Positions 33,293-39,447 of a stretch of DNA of 64,000 bases are shown in pieces. Location of the stretch: positions 1 through 64,000 of the IMG/VR virus record IMGVR_UViG_3300020442_000017; one strand, 5' to 3'. The translations under genes and the position numbers were made by a program. The DNA comes from a virus. Every line of letters begins with the position of its first letter. Positions within the stretch are counted from its first letter, which is position 1. The notes beneath the pieces are model-generated. The model made no database searches. It saw nothing but the letters and a program-made list of their open reading frames with translations, and was not told the origin of the DNA.

Positions 33293-33460
33293 ATGATGGA
33301 TAAAATTGATTTCCTTACTATAGTCTACGAAGACTATTGCACCAAGCATAGTTTACCTTTTGTCAGTGCAGATGAGCAGGACACGGTAGACATGGATGAG
33401 AAACATGTATCATGGTTGCACACATTCAACGAAATGTGGGACATTGCACAGGACAGTTAA
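33293..33460 (+). CDS. Small acidic hypothetical protein
   Basis: 55 aa, acidic (SADEQDTVDMDEKHVSW). A strong Shine-Dalgarno GGAGGAG precedes the paired ATGs at 33293 and 33296. Followed immediately by a terminator module. Function unknown. Confidence 0.65.
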   Translation: MMDKIDFLTIVYEDYCTKHSLPFVSADEQDTVDMDEKHVSWLHTFNEMWDIAQDS

Positions 33461-33465
33461 GAAAG

Positions 33466-33510
33466 TGGCACAGGGGGTATTGCATTCCCCCTTTTTCTGT
33501 GTCATATTAT
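33466..33510 (+). promoter_or_regulatory. Promoter module merged with a terminator
   Basis: TGGCAC 33466-33471, 8 bases, TTGCAT 33480-33485, 19 bases, TATTAT 33505-33510. It drives the gene at 33537. Confidence 0.68.
33473..33496 (+). terminator. Rho-independent terminator
   Basis: GGGGG 33473-33477 pairs with CCCCC 33487-33491 around a nine-base loop, followed by five T. It ends the 33293 transcript. Confidence 0.8.
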
Positions 33511-33536
33511 AAGAGTCAACCAATTCACAACATTTT

Positions 33537-33860
33537 ATGCGAAAGATTGAACAGCAAATGAACAACGCCATCTCTAACTGCAAAGACTGGAGATCTGGCA
33601 ACACTGAGGTAGTTAACTGCAACGGTGAATCTTTTGTTTATTTGCATGGCAATCACATCGCCACACTGGGTGATGATTTTGTGAGAATCTTTGATGGTGG
33701 ATGGCAATCCAACACCACTAAATCTCGTCTCAATGCAATCATCAACGGTTTCTGTAATGCATTCACTGATGGTGTATTTCAGAAAGATTTTGTGTGGTAT
33801 GTGATGGACGGAGGTGTACAACACCAGTTCGTCAATGGTTATGAATTTCAAGGTGCATAA
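33537..33860 (+). CDS. Conserved phage hypothetical protein
   Basis: 107 aa. The pattern NTEVVNCNGESFVYLHGNHI, then GGWQSNTTKSRLNAI, then VFQKDFVWYV is one I recall from many unrelated phages (short NTxV...YLHGNxIA proteins), function unknown. It has its own promoter (TATTAT 33505) and terminator (33880), so it is a single-gene unit. Confidence 0.82.
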   Translation: MRKIEQQMNNAISNCKDWRSGNTEVVNCNGESFVYLHGNHIATLGDDFVRIFDGGWQSNTTKSRLNAIINGFCNAFTDGVFQKDFVWYVMDGGVQHQFVNGYEFQGA

Positions 33861-33879
33861 TATCGGTTGAACATATACA

Positions 33880-33908
33880 CCACCTGCTTCAATTGCAGGT
33901 GGATTTTT
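33880..33908 (+). terminator. Rho-independent terminator
   Basis: Stem CCACCTGC/GCAGGTGG (8 bp), loop TTCAATT, then ATTTTT. Confidence 0.92.
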
Positions 33909-33941
33909 ATTACCCATAGAGTGAAAACAATTCCAACGAGT

Positions 33942-33982
33942 TGTAACGATGAACTCCTATTGTGGGGTTTATATGTTATAAT
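33942..33982 (+). promoter_or_regulatory. Possible promoter with TGTAAC box
   Basis: TGTAAC 33942-33947, 29 bases, TATAAT 33977-33982. The box has one change from TGTCAC. It drives the gene at 34016. Confidence 0.5.
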
Positions 33983-34015
33983 TACTTCTACGTTCTTTCG
34001 CACGAGGTCTCGCTC

Positions 34016-34141
34016 ATGACTTTCCAGGAGTATTTGGCAGAAGAATTAAAGTATTACGAGGAACACCCAGAGGAGCAAGATCCACTGGAGGCACACTCAA
34101 ACTGTTCTACATTTGAAATAGATTACACAGTACAATCATGA
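34016..34141 (+). CDS. Small acidic hypothetical protein
   Basis: 41 aa, acidic (LAEELKYYEEHPEEQDPLEA). Downstream of the TATAAT at 33977. Its TGA overlaps an ATG at 34138 (ATGA). Confidence 0.58.
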   Translation: MTFQEYLAEELKYYEEHPEEQDPLEAHSNCSTFEIDYTVQS

Positions 34142-34208
34142 TAGAAGATGTAACACATAGTCTACACGATTGGGAGGATTTTTGGTACAATTCAACCACT
34201 TCTACAAG

Positions 34209-34251
34209 TGGCACAGTTGTGCTTGATTCTCCAGTTGATGTGTGCCATAGT
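34209..34251 (+). promoter_or_regulatory. Promoter module giving a predicted leaderless transcript
   Basis: TGGCAC 34209-34214, 8 bases, TTGATT as -35, 17 bases, CATAGT 34246-34251. The ATG at 34258 is exactly 7 bases after the -10. Confidence 0.55.
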
Positions 34252-34257
34252 AACAAC

Positions 34258-34554
34258 ATGGAAAACAACCCAATGATTTCCCTTCCAAATCCAACTAAGA
34301 AAATTCTCATGGCAGACAACATTGTTGATCGTGATGAACTCCAACAGAATCTAATTGATCAGATTGTTGATGACATGGATCTGAAAACGTTGATGCAATT
34401 AGTTGCAGAACAGTTGGATCATAATTATGATTCGTATACAGTAGATGAACTGATTGCAGAAGCAGAGGAATACTATCCACATTTGCTAGAGAAGGAAGAA
34501 CATAATTTCTCTGAACTTGAGGCACAATGTAATGATTATGGTGTGGGCAAGTAA
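34258..34554 (+). CDS. Hypothetical acidic protein, two possible starts
   Basis: 98 aa from ATG 34258. The frame also extends up to ATG 34138, which overlaps the preceding stop, giving 138 aa. The promoter module at 34209-34251 lies inside that extension, whose composition is low-complexity Ser/Thr, so the shorter form is favoured; both may be made. The protein is acidic and helical (DDMDLKTLMQLVAEQLDHN, VDELIAEAEEYYP). Function unknown. Confidence 0.65.
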   Translation: MENNPMISLPNPTKKILMADNIVDRDELQQNLIDQIVDDMDLKTLMQLVAEQLDHNYDSYTVDELIAEAEEYYPHLLEKEEHNFSELEAQCNDYGVGK

Positions 34555-34595
34555 GTAACACAAACTGGTCAGCCGCTTCGCTCCAGTTGGCGAAG

Positions 34596-34638
34596 TGGCA
34601 CACCATCGCCCCATTCTCCCCCCACCTGTGTCTATAAT
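34596..34638 (+). promoter_or_regulatory. Promoter module, leaderless
   Basis: TGGCAC 34596-34601, 31 bases, TATAAT 34633-34638. ATG 34645 lies at the expected +1. The -35 position reads CCCATT. Confidence 0.65.
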
Positions 34639-34644
34639 GTCTGT

Positions 34645-34833
34645 ATGACATACGAAATCTTCTGCCCCGCTCTGGGCGAAACAGAGCACACCACTGATCT
34701 AGACCGTGCGATGGATCTGTGTTTCTCCATGCATGACGAGTCCAACTCCTATGCTTGCATCCGTGACGCCTTCGGTGATGTCGTTGGTGAATACGGTGAC
34801 ATCATGGAGGCAGTCGCTGAGGGTTTAGTCTGA
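34645..34833 (+). CDS. Hypothetical protein
   Basis: 62 aa, acidic, not recognised (YEIFCPALGETEHTTDLDRA, then FGDVVGEYGDIMEAVAEGL). No room exists for a Shine-Dalgarno if transcription starts 7 bases after the -10, so it is probably translated from a leaderless mRNA. Higher G+C than the structural genes. ATGA overlap with the next gene. Confidence 0.72.
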   Translation: MTYEIFCPALGETEHTTDLDRAMDLCFSMHDESNSYACIRDAFGDVVGEYGDIMEAVAEGLV

Positions 34834-35024
34834 TGCATTTCAACGTACACTACATTGATTTTGATTTTGACGATGAGCACATCAGTAAGGATGAGCGAAT
34901 TGAAATCACCCAAGACCACATCGGTACATGGGAGGCATGTGACGAGGACGACCTCATAGAAGAGATTACCACATCCAGTGGATGGTGCATCAAAAAAATT
35001 GATTACGACATCCAGTTGAAGTAG
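34833..35024 (+). CDS. Hypothetical acidic protein
   Basis: 63 aa, acidic (DFDFDDEHISKDERIEI). It starts at the base where the previous gene's TGA ends, and its stop abuts the next promoter box. Function unknown. Confidence 0.7.
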   Translation: MHFNVHYIDFDFDDEHISKDERIEITQDHIGTWEACDEDDLIEEITTSSGWCIKKIDYDIQLK

Positions 35025-35066
35025 TGGCACACAAGGGGTCGCATTGGTCACCCCTTGCCCTATAAT
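35025..35066 (+). promoter_or_regulatory. Promoter module with hairpin
   Basis: TGGCAC 35025-35030, 8 bases, TCGCAT, 16 bases, TATAAT 35061-35066. CAAGGGGT 35032-35039 pairs with ACCCCTTG 35050-35057, but no T-run follows, so this hairpin is not a typical terminator. Confidence 0.75.
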
Positions 35067-35091
35067 AACTGTATACACAACAAAGGAGAAC

Positions 35092-35397
35092 ATGAAACGC
35101 CTTGAACTCATCATGGGTCGCAACATTCCAGACAATGGCATTGTGACCGATGCAATGATGAACGACTTCATCAAACGTGAAATCATGCCACATTTTGAGT
35201 ATGGCACTTTCATTGATGGCGAAGGTCTCTGGAAAGGTGAACTAGAACAGACAAAGATTTTCTACCTTGAGGTGCCTGACTCTGAGGTTGATGATCACAT
35301 GATCTCCCTTAATTGCATTGCTGCCATATATAAAAGGCAGTTCAGACAAGAGTCAGTTTTGATCTCTCAAGTGCAAACAAACGCCATTTTTAACTAA
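35092..35397 (+). CDS. Hypothetical protein
   Basis: 101 aa from ATG 35092, which has the ribosome site AAAGGAG; the frame is open further up to 35044, but that is before the -10. Mixed alpha/beta (RLELIMGRNIPDNGIVTDAM), not recognised. Its stop overlaps the next start (TAATG). Confidence 0.72.
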   Translation: MKRLELIMGRNIPDNGIVTDAMMNDFIKREIMPHFEYGTFIDGEGLWKGELEQTKIFYLEVPDSEVDDHMISLNCIAAIYKRQFRQESVLISQVQTNAIFN

Positions 35398-35567
35398 TGC
35401 CATCCATTCGCTATTGGGACGGGGTTGATCAACGTCACCCCCGTACAATTACATACAGAACAGACACCCAAGCAAGGGACGCCCATGCATACTATATCAG
35501 TTGTGGCATCCGATGCGAATTGATAGACAGTAGAGGAACTGTCACACGTGGTGTCGCCTTTGCTTGA
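35397..35567 (+). CDS. Small basic hypothetical protein
   Basis: 56 aa, basic (RYWDGVDQRHPRTITYRTD), rich in Arg and Tyr. TAATG overlap with the previous gene. The promoter box for the next gene lies inside its last ten codons. Confidence 0.6.
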   Translation: MPSIRYWDGVDQRHPRTITYRTDTQARDAHAYYISCGIRCELIDSRGTVTRGVAFA

Positions 35568-35582
35568 TCGGTGCCCTATACT
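35540..35582 (+). promoter_or_regulatory. Promoter module, leaderless, box inside coding sequence
   Basis: TGTCAC 35540-35545, 8 bases, TCGCCT, 17 bases, TATACT 35577-35582. ATG 35589 lies at the expected +1. Confidence 0.65.
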
Positions 35583-35588
35583 AAGAGC

Positions 35589-35813
35589 ATGAACACAAAC
35601 GAACTTCCCAAGCACATGCAAGACCGTTACGAAGTCAGAGACGGTTTCATCATCAACAAAGGATGCACAGACCCTGTGATCTTCGCCGCCATGGAATCCA
35701 TTAAGGCAGACATGCTGAGAGAAGCACAGGAACGAAAGGAGATCCGTGAGGGTCGCCGTCCCCTCCCCCGATATGACAACTGGGGAGTCTGGAACATCAG
35801 CGACCGCCACTGA
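35589..35813 (+). CDS. Hypothetical protein
   Basis: 74 aa from ATG 35589; the open frame extends to a GTG at 35571, before the -10. Charged helix (ADMLREAQERKEIREGRR) followed by an aromatic tail (YDNWGVWNISDRH). Predicted leaderless. Function unknown. Confidence 0.68.
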   Translation: MNTNELPKHMQDRYEVRDGFIINKGCTDPVIFAAMESIKADMLREAQERKEIREGRRPLPRYDNWGVWNISDRH

Positions 35814-35832
35814 TACAAAACAACTACTCATC

Positions 35833-36054
35833 ATGATCAGCATTTCACCCATCTCCCCTACCGTCTCCCAGTCAGTATGGACGCTTAAGGTCAACCCCTT
35901 CACAGGGTCATGCCGTGTCCGTTGGTTTAAGGGGTGCTTGACTGAGTACACCTTCAAGACTCGCAAGCGTGACATCCTAGCACTGATGATGGCAGGCGAC
36001 AGGTCACTGGGTCAGTGGGTAAACTGGCACATGCGTAATGGCATTGCTGCCTGA
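35833..36054 (+). CDS. Hypothetical basic protein
   Basis: 73 aa from ATG 35833; longer frames upstream overlap the previous gene. Beta-rich then basic helix (YTFKTRKRDILALMMAGD). The promoter box of the next gene lies within its last codons (ends NGIAA). Function unknown. Confidence 0.65.
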   Translation: MISISPISPTVSQSVWTLKVNPFTGSCRVRWFKGCLTEYTFKTRKRDILALMMAGDRSLGQWVNWHMRNGIAA

Positions 36055-36066
36055 TACCCCTATAAT
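36025..36066 (+). promoter_or_regulatory. Promoter module, box inside coding sequence
   Basis: TGGCAC 36025-36030, 8 bases, TGGCAT, 16 bases, TATAAT 36061-36066. It drives 36094 with a leader of about 21 bases. Confidence 0.75.
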
Positions 36067-36093
36067 AAGAGAGTACACAACACAGGACACAGC

Positions 36094-36345
36094 ATGAACG
36101 GTTGGGCAAACTACGAAACATGGAATGCATCACTTTGGATCAACAATGATGAATTTCTCTATAACACTGCCAAGGCATGTGTACGGTTTGCAGTCAACGA
36201 AGAACCATGGACTAAGTTCGTTCGGTGCATGATGGATGGCGAAATCGGTCGCCATTTGTGTCAGACAGGCGACGGCGTTTCTTGGGATGATCCTAACATT
36301 GACGCTGACGAAATGAACGACATGATGCTAGAACTAGTCATGTGA
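36094..36345 (+). CDS. Conserved phage hypothetical protein
   Basis: 83 aa. The start GWANYETWNASLWINND is a pattern I recall in many phage proteins (NxxTWxxxLW(I/L)xND), function unknown. Single-gene unit between the promoter at 36061 and the terminator at 36357. Confidence 0.8.
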   Translation: MNGWANYETWNASLWINNDEFLYNTAKACVRFAVNEEPWTKFVRCMMDGEIGRHLCQTGDGVSWDDPNIDADEMNDMMLELVM

Positions 36346-36356
36346 CAGTATACACA

Positions 36357-36382
36357 GGGGGCAGTTATTTGCCCCCTTATTT
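36357..36382 (+). terminator. Rho-independent terminator
   Basis: Stem GGGGGCA/TGCCCCC (7 bp), loop GTTATT, then a T-rich tail. Confidence 0.88.
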
Positions 36383-36455
36383 GTTACTAACGGGGTGCCG
36401 AGCGATGATGGGACTCCTAACCCTTCTCTAACCTACAAAAGTATCCAAACGAGTG

Positions 36456-36527
36456 ATAAATATTCATCGTATATAAAAAAATTTCCTGGAAAATTTTAGG
36501 CGAAAAAAGTCGCCCATATGCTATAAT
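36456..36527 (+). promoter_or_regulatory. Late-type word and extended -10 promoter before 36552
   Basis: ATAAATA 36456-36462 resembles a late promoter. TGCTATAAT, with TATAAT at 36522-36527, is an extended -10 lacking a clear -35. A GGCGA...TCGCC hairpin lies between them. Nothing else is recognised in 36383-36551. Confidence 0.55.
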
Positions 36528-36551
36528 CAAAATACCTGAGAACACCACAGT

Positions 36552-36902
36552 ATGACACACGAAGAAATGCTTGAAGAAGCAGCACGTAGGGAAGGAACGC
36601 CCGAAGCACCCGACGCAAACGTGATTATTACTCCTGACCTCCATAAGGATAGTCTAGACTATGAGGACATGTATTACGAGACAGCACACAAGGAGTTGCT
36701 AGAGAATCCACGGTATGCCGTCCATGTACACGAGACACAAATCAATAGGTTGATTGAAGTACTGGATGAAGTTGCAAAACGACTCATCTCTTTGGAAGAG
36801 ACTGTAAATCAAATGCAAGTTGAGATGCGATTCAGTAAACCAAAGAATGATGGTCCCCCAACACCACCATCAGAAGGTGCAGACGCATGGTCTTATGAGT
36901 AA
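36552..36902 (+). CDS. Hypothetical protein with C-terminal coiled coil
   Basis: 116 aa. N-terminal acidic region, then a heptad-like helix (INRLIEVLDEVAKRLISLEE, then VNQMQVEM), ending in a Pro-rich tail (GPPTPPSEGADAW). Upstream of the PAAR spike gene with two other coiled-coil genes, so a virion or assembly role is possible. Confidence 0.7.
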   Translation: MTHEEMLEEAARREGTPEAPDANVIITPDLHKDSLDYEDMYYETAHKELLENPRYAVHVHETQINRLIEVLDEVAKRLISLEETVNQMQVEMRFSKPKNDGPPTPPSEGADAWSYE

Positions 36903-36907
36903 GAACA

Positions 36908-37180
36908 ATGGAAAAGCGTAAACTAACAGATTCACTGAACGGTGAGTTTGAACCAGAGGATATTGATAATATTCTAGATAACTTTGACCAGTTTTGCGAT
37001 GAATTTGAAAATGCAGCCGCAAAGCGATTTGCAGGAAGAGATAATGACTCCCGAACACCAATCACACATAGCAGCGTTGAATCAGTCACTCCAGTCGTTG
37101 TCCGAGAGGTTGAACCACTTGGAGCAGAGGATCTTATCGCTGGAGAGTCCCCAATTGATGTACAAGCGTCCGAACTCTGA
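36908..37180 (+). CDS. Hypothetical protein overlapping the next gene
   Basis: 90 aa. The first 45 residues are acidic and helical (PEDIDNILDNFDQFCDEFEN). The last 45 are read in a different frame over the next gene (37044-37295) and are low-complexity (VTPVVVREVEPLGAEDLI). Either two genes overlap by 137 bases or a frameshift joins them. Confidence 0.55.
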   Translation: MEKRKLTDSLNGEFEPEDIDNILDNFDQFCDEFENAAAKRFAGRDNDSRTPITHSSVESVTPVVVREVEPLGAEDLIAGESPIDVQASEL

Positions 37181-37295
37181 GAAGTACGAGACTATTGCAA
37201 CGACACTAGACTACCTACATAAACATGTGGAAGCACTAGAAAACGTTCATAAGTACAGACTAAGATGGCAGCAACCGTCAGAACAGGAGACCTAG
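37044..37295 (+). CDS. Coiled-coil protein
   Basis: 83 aa from ATG 37044, which has AGGAAGAG just upstream. A clear heptad pattern (LNQSLQSLSERLNHLEQRI, then LDYLHKHVEALENV) predicts a coiled coil. It overlaps the PAAR gene by 31 bases. Possibly a partner of spike or baseplate assembly, by position. Confidence 0.65.
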   Translation: MTPEHQSHIAALNQSLQSLSERLNHLEQRILSLESPQLMYKRPNSEKYETIATTLDYLHKHVEALENVHKYRLRWQQPSEQET

Positions 37296-37612
37296 TAAAG
37301 ACAACCGAACCATGTCATGCACCTGGTACCATTCCAATAGCACCGAGACCTGAGGGTACAGTACTAATTAATGGTAAGGCAGCGGCAAGGTTGGGAGATC
37401 TCACATTGCCATATGGCGAAGGGTTTCCACCTGTCTGTGTATCCAACGCAGGCAGACCGATCACTGGACCATGTGTTCCAACAGTTCTCGTGGAAGGTAA
37501 ACCACTATCAGTGTTTGGTGATGTGGTTGATGGTAAGAATCCAATATTGGAATATTCTCCAAATGTTTTTGCGAATACAGCAGGAGATGACATTGAGGTT
37601 GCAGAAGAATAG
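37265..37612 (+). CDS. PAAR-domain spike-tip protein
   Basis: 115 aa. GTVLINGKAAARLGDLTLPYG (31-51, PAAR repeat style) with PVCVSNAGRPITGPCVPTVL and GKPLSVFGD after it. PAAR proteins form the sharp metal-bound tip of contractile tail spikes (T4 gp5.4). A location upstream of the baseplate genes supports this. His/Cys candidates for metal: Cys17, His18, Cys58, Cys70. Start overlaps the coiled-coil gene. Confidence 0.85.
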   Translation: MAATVRTGDLVKTTEPCHAPGTIPIAPRPEGTVLINGKAAARLGDLTLPYGEGFPPVCVSNAGRPITGPCVPTVLVEGKPLSVFGDVVDGKNPILEYSPNVFANTAGDDIEVAEE

Positions 37613-37627
37613 TCTGCATGTTATAAT
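37599..37627 (+). promoter_or_regulatory. Sigma70-type promoter
   Basis: TTGCAG 37599-37604, 17 bases, TATAAT 37622-37627, at the end of the PAAR gene, 27 bases before ATG 37654. No TGKCAC box. Confidence 0.7.
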
Positions 37628-37653
37628 AGTATTAAACCAACTGGTATTGAATT

Positions 37654-37785
37654 ATGATGATGAAAGGTGGAACCTATGTTCCTTCAACCCCTAAGACGAC
37701 ACGTCAGGGTAACTCAAAGAATACGAAACTATCTGCGACTAGTCGTAACGGTAAGAAGAAGCGTTACAGAGGTCAAGGCAAGTAA
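37654..37785 (+). CDS. Small conserved basic cyanophage protein
   Basis: 43 aa (three consecutive ATGs at 37654, 37657 and 37660). Basic and low-complexity (GGTYVPSTPKTTRQG, then GKKKRYRGQGK). I recall very similar small proteins in many cyanophages, function unknown. TAATG overlap with the next gene. Confidence 0.75.
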   Translation: MMMKGGTYVPSTPKTTRQGNSKNTKLSATSRNGKKKRYRGQGK

Positions 37786-37961
37786 TGGAATGGATTTACA
37801 AGATTTGGATGGACATCGGATATTGGGAAGGTGCCGTCCTTACACTATGGCTTGTCGGTCTGTACTGGGGTAAGAAGAGACTAGATTTTCATTTTGCCCG
37901 ACGTACTCAACGTGTTATGGAGAAAAGTATCTACAAGGTGAAACTTGTAGAGGACATTTAG
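37785..37961 (+). CDS. Small membrane protein
   Basis: 58 aa. One Trp-rich membrane segment (GAVLTLWLVGLYWG) followed by a basic cytoplasmic tail (KKRLDFHFARRTQRV). Overlap TAATG with the basic protein gene indicates coupled translation. Confidence 0.68.
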   Translation: MEWIYKIWMDIGYWEGAVLTLWLVGLYWGKKRLDFHFARRTQRVMEKSIYKVKLVEDI

Positions 37962-38005
37962 GAGCGTGGTCTCCGAGCGAAAACACCGAAAAACTCTAAA
38001 GGATT

Positions 38006-38728
38006 ATGAAAATCAATAAGATTGACGTAGATGAAGATAGAAGTATTACTATTATAGATGATGCTTTTACCGCTGGCGAGATGGATGCATTGTATTCGTA
38101 TTGCATTAGTTTGCAGTACAAGGTATGTAATGTAAGTAATTTTGATATTCAAAATATTACTGATCGTCGTCTACGTGCCGATCTCCCACAAATTAATATG
38201 ACTAAGTTAATTGCACAGGATCAGGAGGGTGCAGCACTCCGAAGATCTTTGTGTCCTGATTGTGGAAGGAAAGAAACTCTTGATACAGAAGGAGTAGCAA
38301 ATATTCCTGATGATAATATCTTGAAGTGTATTTTTCATGATAATGATCGTGTAGCAAACTTCAATCAAATCATTGATCCTGAAGAGCATGAATTTGATAA
38401 TGCATATGTTAACCTAGGACTAGTTAATGATTCCCATGAGATCCACGTGGATGGTCCTAGACCAAAGCAAGTGGTCACCATGCTAGTTTATCCCAATCGT
38501 CATTGGGAACCCAACTGGGGCGGCGAGACAGCGTTCTACGAAGAGGATCAATCTGAACTGGTATACTTGAATCCATATGTACCTGGTCGTATTTGTATTT
38601 TTGATGGAAGTATTCCTCATTGTGCAAAACCACAGGCATTGATTGGAGACAAGTATCGTTATACAGTTGCAGTTAAGTTTTCACGTATTGAAGCAGGAAC
38701 TAACGATTTAGATTATTTTAGTAATTGA
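38006..38728 (+). CDS. 2-oxoglutarate/Fe(II) oxygenase with zinc-knuckle insertion
   Basis: 240 aa. Iron triad His147 and Asp149 (IHVDG) with His205 (SIPHCAKP); Arg219 (YRYTVAVKF) for 2-oxoglutarate. WGGETAFYEE (171-180) is typical of the prolyl-4-hydroxylase-like group. An insertion with CPDCG (83-87) plus Cys108 and His111 could bind zinc. It is followed one base later by the SET gene, so the two are probably co-expressed protein-modifying enzymes. Substrate unknown. Confidence 0.85.
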   Translation: MKINKIDVDEDRSITIIDDAFTAGEMDALYSYCISLQYKVCNVSNFDIQNITDRRLRADLPQINMTKLIAQDQEGAALRRSLCPDCGRKETLDTEGVANIPDDNILKCIFHDNDRVANFNQIIDPEEHEFDNAYVNLGLVNDSHEIHVDGPRPKQVVTMLVYPNRHWEPNWGGETAFYEEDQSELVYLNPYVPGRICIFDGSIPHCAKPQALIGDKYRYTVAVKFSRIEAGTNDLDYFSN

Positions 38729-38729
38729 A

Positions 38730-39014
38730 ATGTATCAAGCATTACCAAGTAGACTACATGTAAAAGATAGTATGGTTGCAGGGCAGGGTATTTTCGCTAA
38801 AGAGAATATCCCTGCTGGTGATGTACTGGGTATGTCACATGTAATTGTAGATGAAGTGATCTATAGAACTCCTCTAGGTGGGTTCCTTAATCACTCAGAT
38901 GATCCAAATTGCGTGAAATATTGCGAGGAGAACTTTTACTTTGTGAAGACAACACGTCCTATTCGCAAGGGAGAAGAGTTATTCTTAAAGTACACGTTCT
39001 ATTCAGTTAAGTAA
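38730..39014 (+). CDS. SET-domain protein (putative protein-lysine methyltransferase)
   Basis: 94 aa, close to a minimal SET core. Seen: GQGIFAKENIPAGDVL (18-33), GGFLNHSDDPNC (50-61, the NHSxxPN signature that binds S-adenosylmethionine and forms the pseudoknot) and IRKGEELFLKY (78-88, the EELxxxY signature). No post-SET cysteines beyond this core. SET proteins transfer methyl groups to lysines; host or phage protein targets are unknown. Last gene before the late baseplate block. Confidence 0.82.
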   Translation: MYQALPSRLHVKDSMVAGQGIFAKENIPAGDVLGMSHVIVDEVIYRTPLGGFLNHSDDPNCVKYCEENFYFVKTTRPIRKGEELFLKYTFYSVK

Positions 39015-39020
39015 AAGACG

Positions 39021-39027
39021 CTAAATA
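39021..39027 (+). promoter_or_regulatory. Late promoter CTAAATA
   Basis: CTAAATA, 28 bases before the gp25 ATG; same word and spacing class as at 21332 and 61803. Confidence 0.65.
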
Positions 39028-39054
39028 ACTACTGACTTCGTATATTGTCGGTAA

Positions 39055-39447
39055 ATGGCGAGCAGATTGTCTTTCAAAGACATTAATATTAATTTCAAGA
39101 AGCATCCTGTTACTAATGACTTAGTTGTTAGTAGGGATGCTTCTGCTGTTAAGCAAGCAATTATTAATCTTTTACTGACAAATAAAGGAGAGCGTCTGTT
39201 TCAACCAGACTATGGTTCTGATATTAGAAGTCAATTATTTGAACCTTTAGATTTTGCAACGTGTGCTGTCATCAAGAACTCAATTCTATATACATTGAAT
39301 ACATTTGAACCACGTATTGCAGTATCTAAACTTGATGTAAAACCAAATTTTCAAGATAATGGTTTCATGGTAACCATGGAATATGGAATCACAGGTTCTG
39401 ATGTATTACCCACCAACATAGAATTCTTCCTTGCAAGGACGAGATAA
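39055..39447 (+). CDS. 25: Baseplate wedge subunit gp25-like
   Basis: 130 aa, the usual gp25 length. The core GERLFQPDYGSDIRSQLFEPLD region (residues 45-66) is the gp25/phage P2 W lysozyme-like signature that holds the baseplate core bundle. VKQAIINLLLTNKG precedes it. T4 gp25 forms the inner baseplate with gp6 and gp53; the next gene is gp6-like and overlaps it by one base (TAATG). A late promoter lies 28 bases upstream. Confidence 0.93.
   Translation: MASRLSFKDININFKKHPVTNDLVVSRDASAVKQAIINLLLTNKGERLFQPDYGSDIRSQLFEPLDFATCAVIKNSILYTLNTFEPRIAVSKLDVKPNFQDNGFMVTMEYGITGSDVLPTNIEFFLARTR

Noticed and set aside
35394-35975. 193-codon open frame on the minus strand
   Set aside because: It lies opposite three + strand genes that have promoters, ribosome sites and overlapping starts/stops; no minus-strand gene is supported anywhere in the window.
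22597-36066. TGGCAC...TTGCAT pairs as sigma54 (-24/-12) promoters
   Set aside because: Spacing is 8 bases rather than 5 and a sigma70-like -10 always follows 16-19 bases later; cyanobacteria are also not known to use sigma54.
36383-36551. Possible riboswitch (e.g. glutamine type) before 36552
   Set aside because: Key conserved bases of known cyanophage riboswitches were not recognised; only promoter-like words and a short hairpin are seen.
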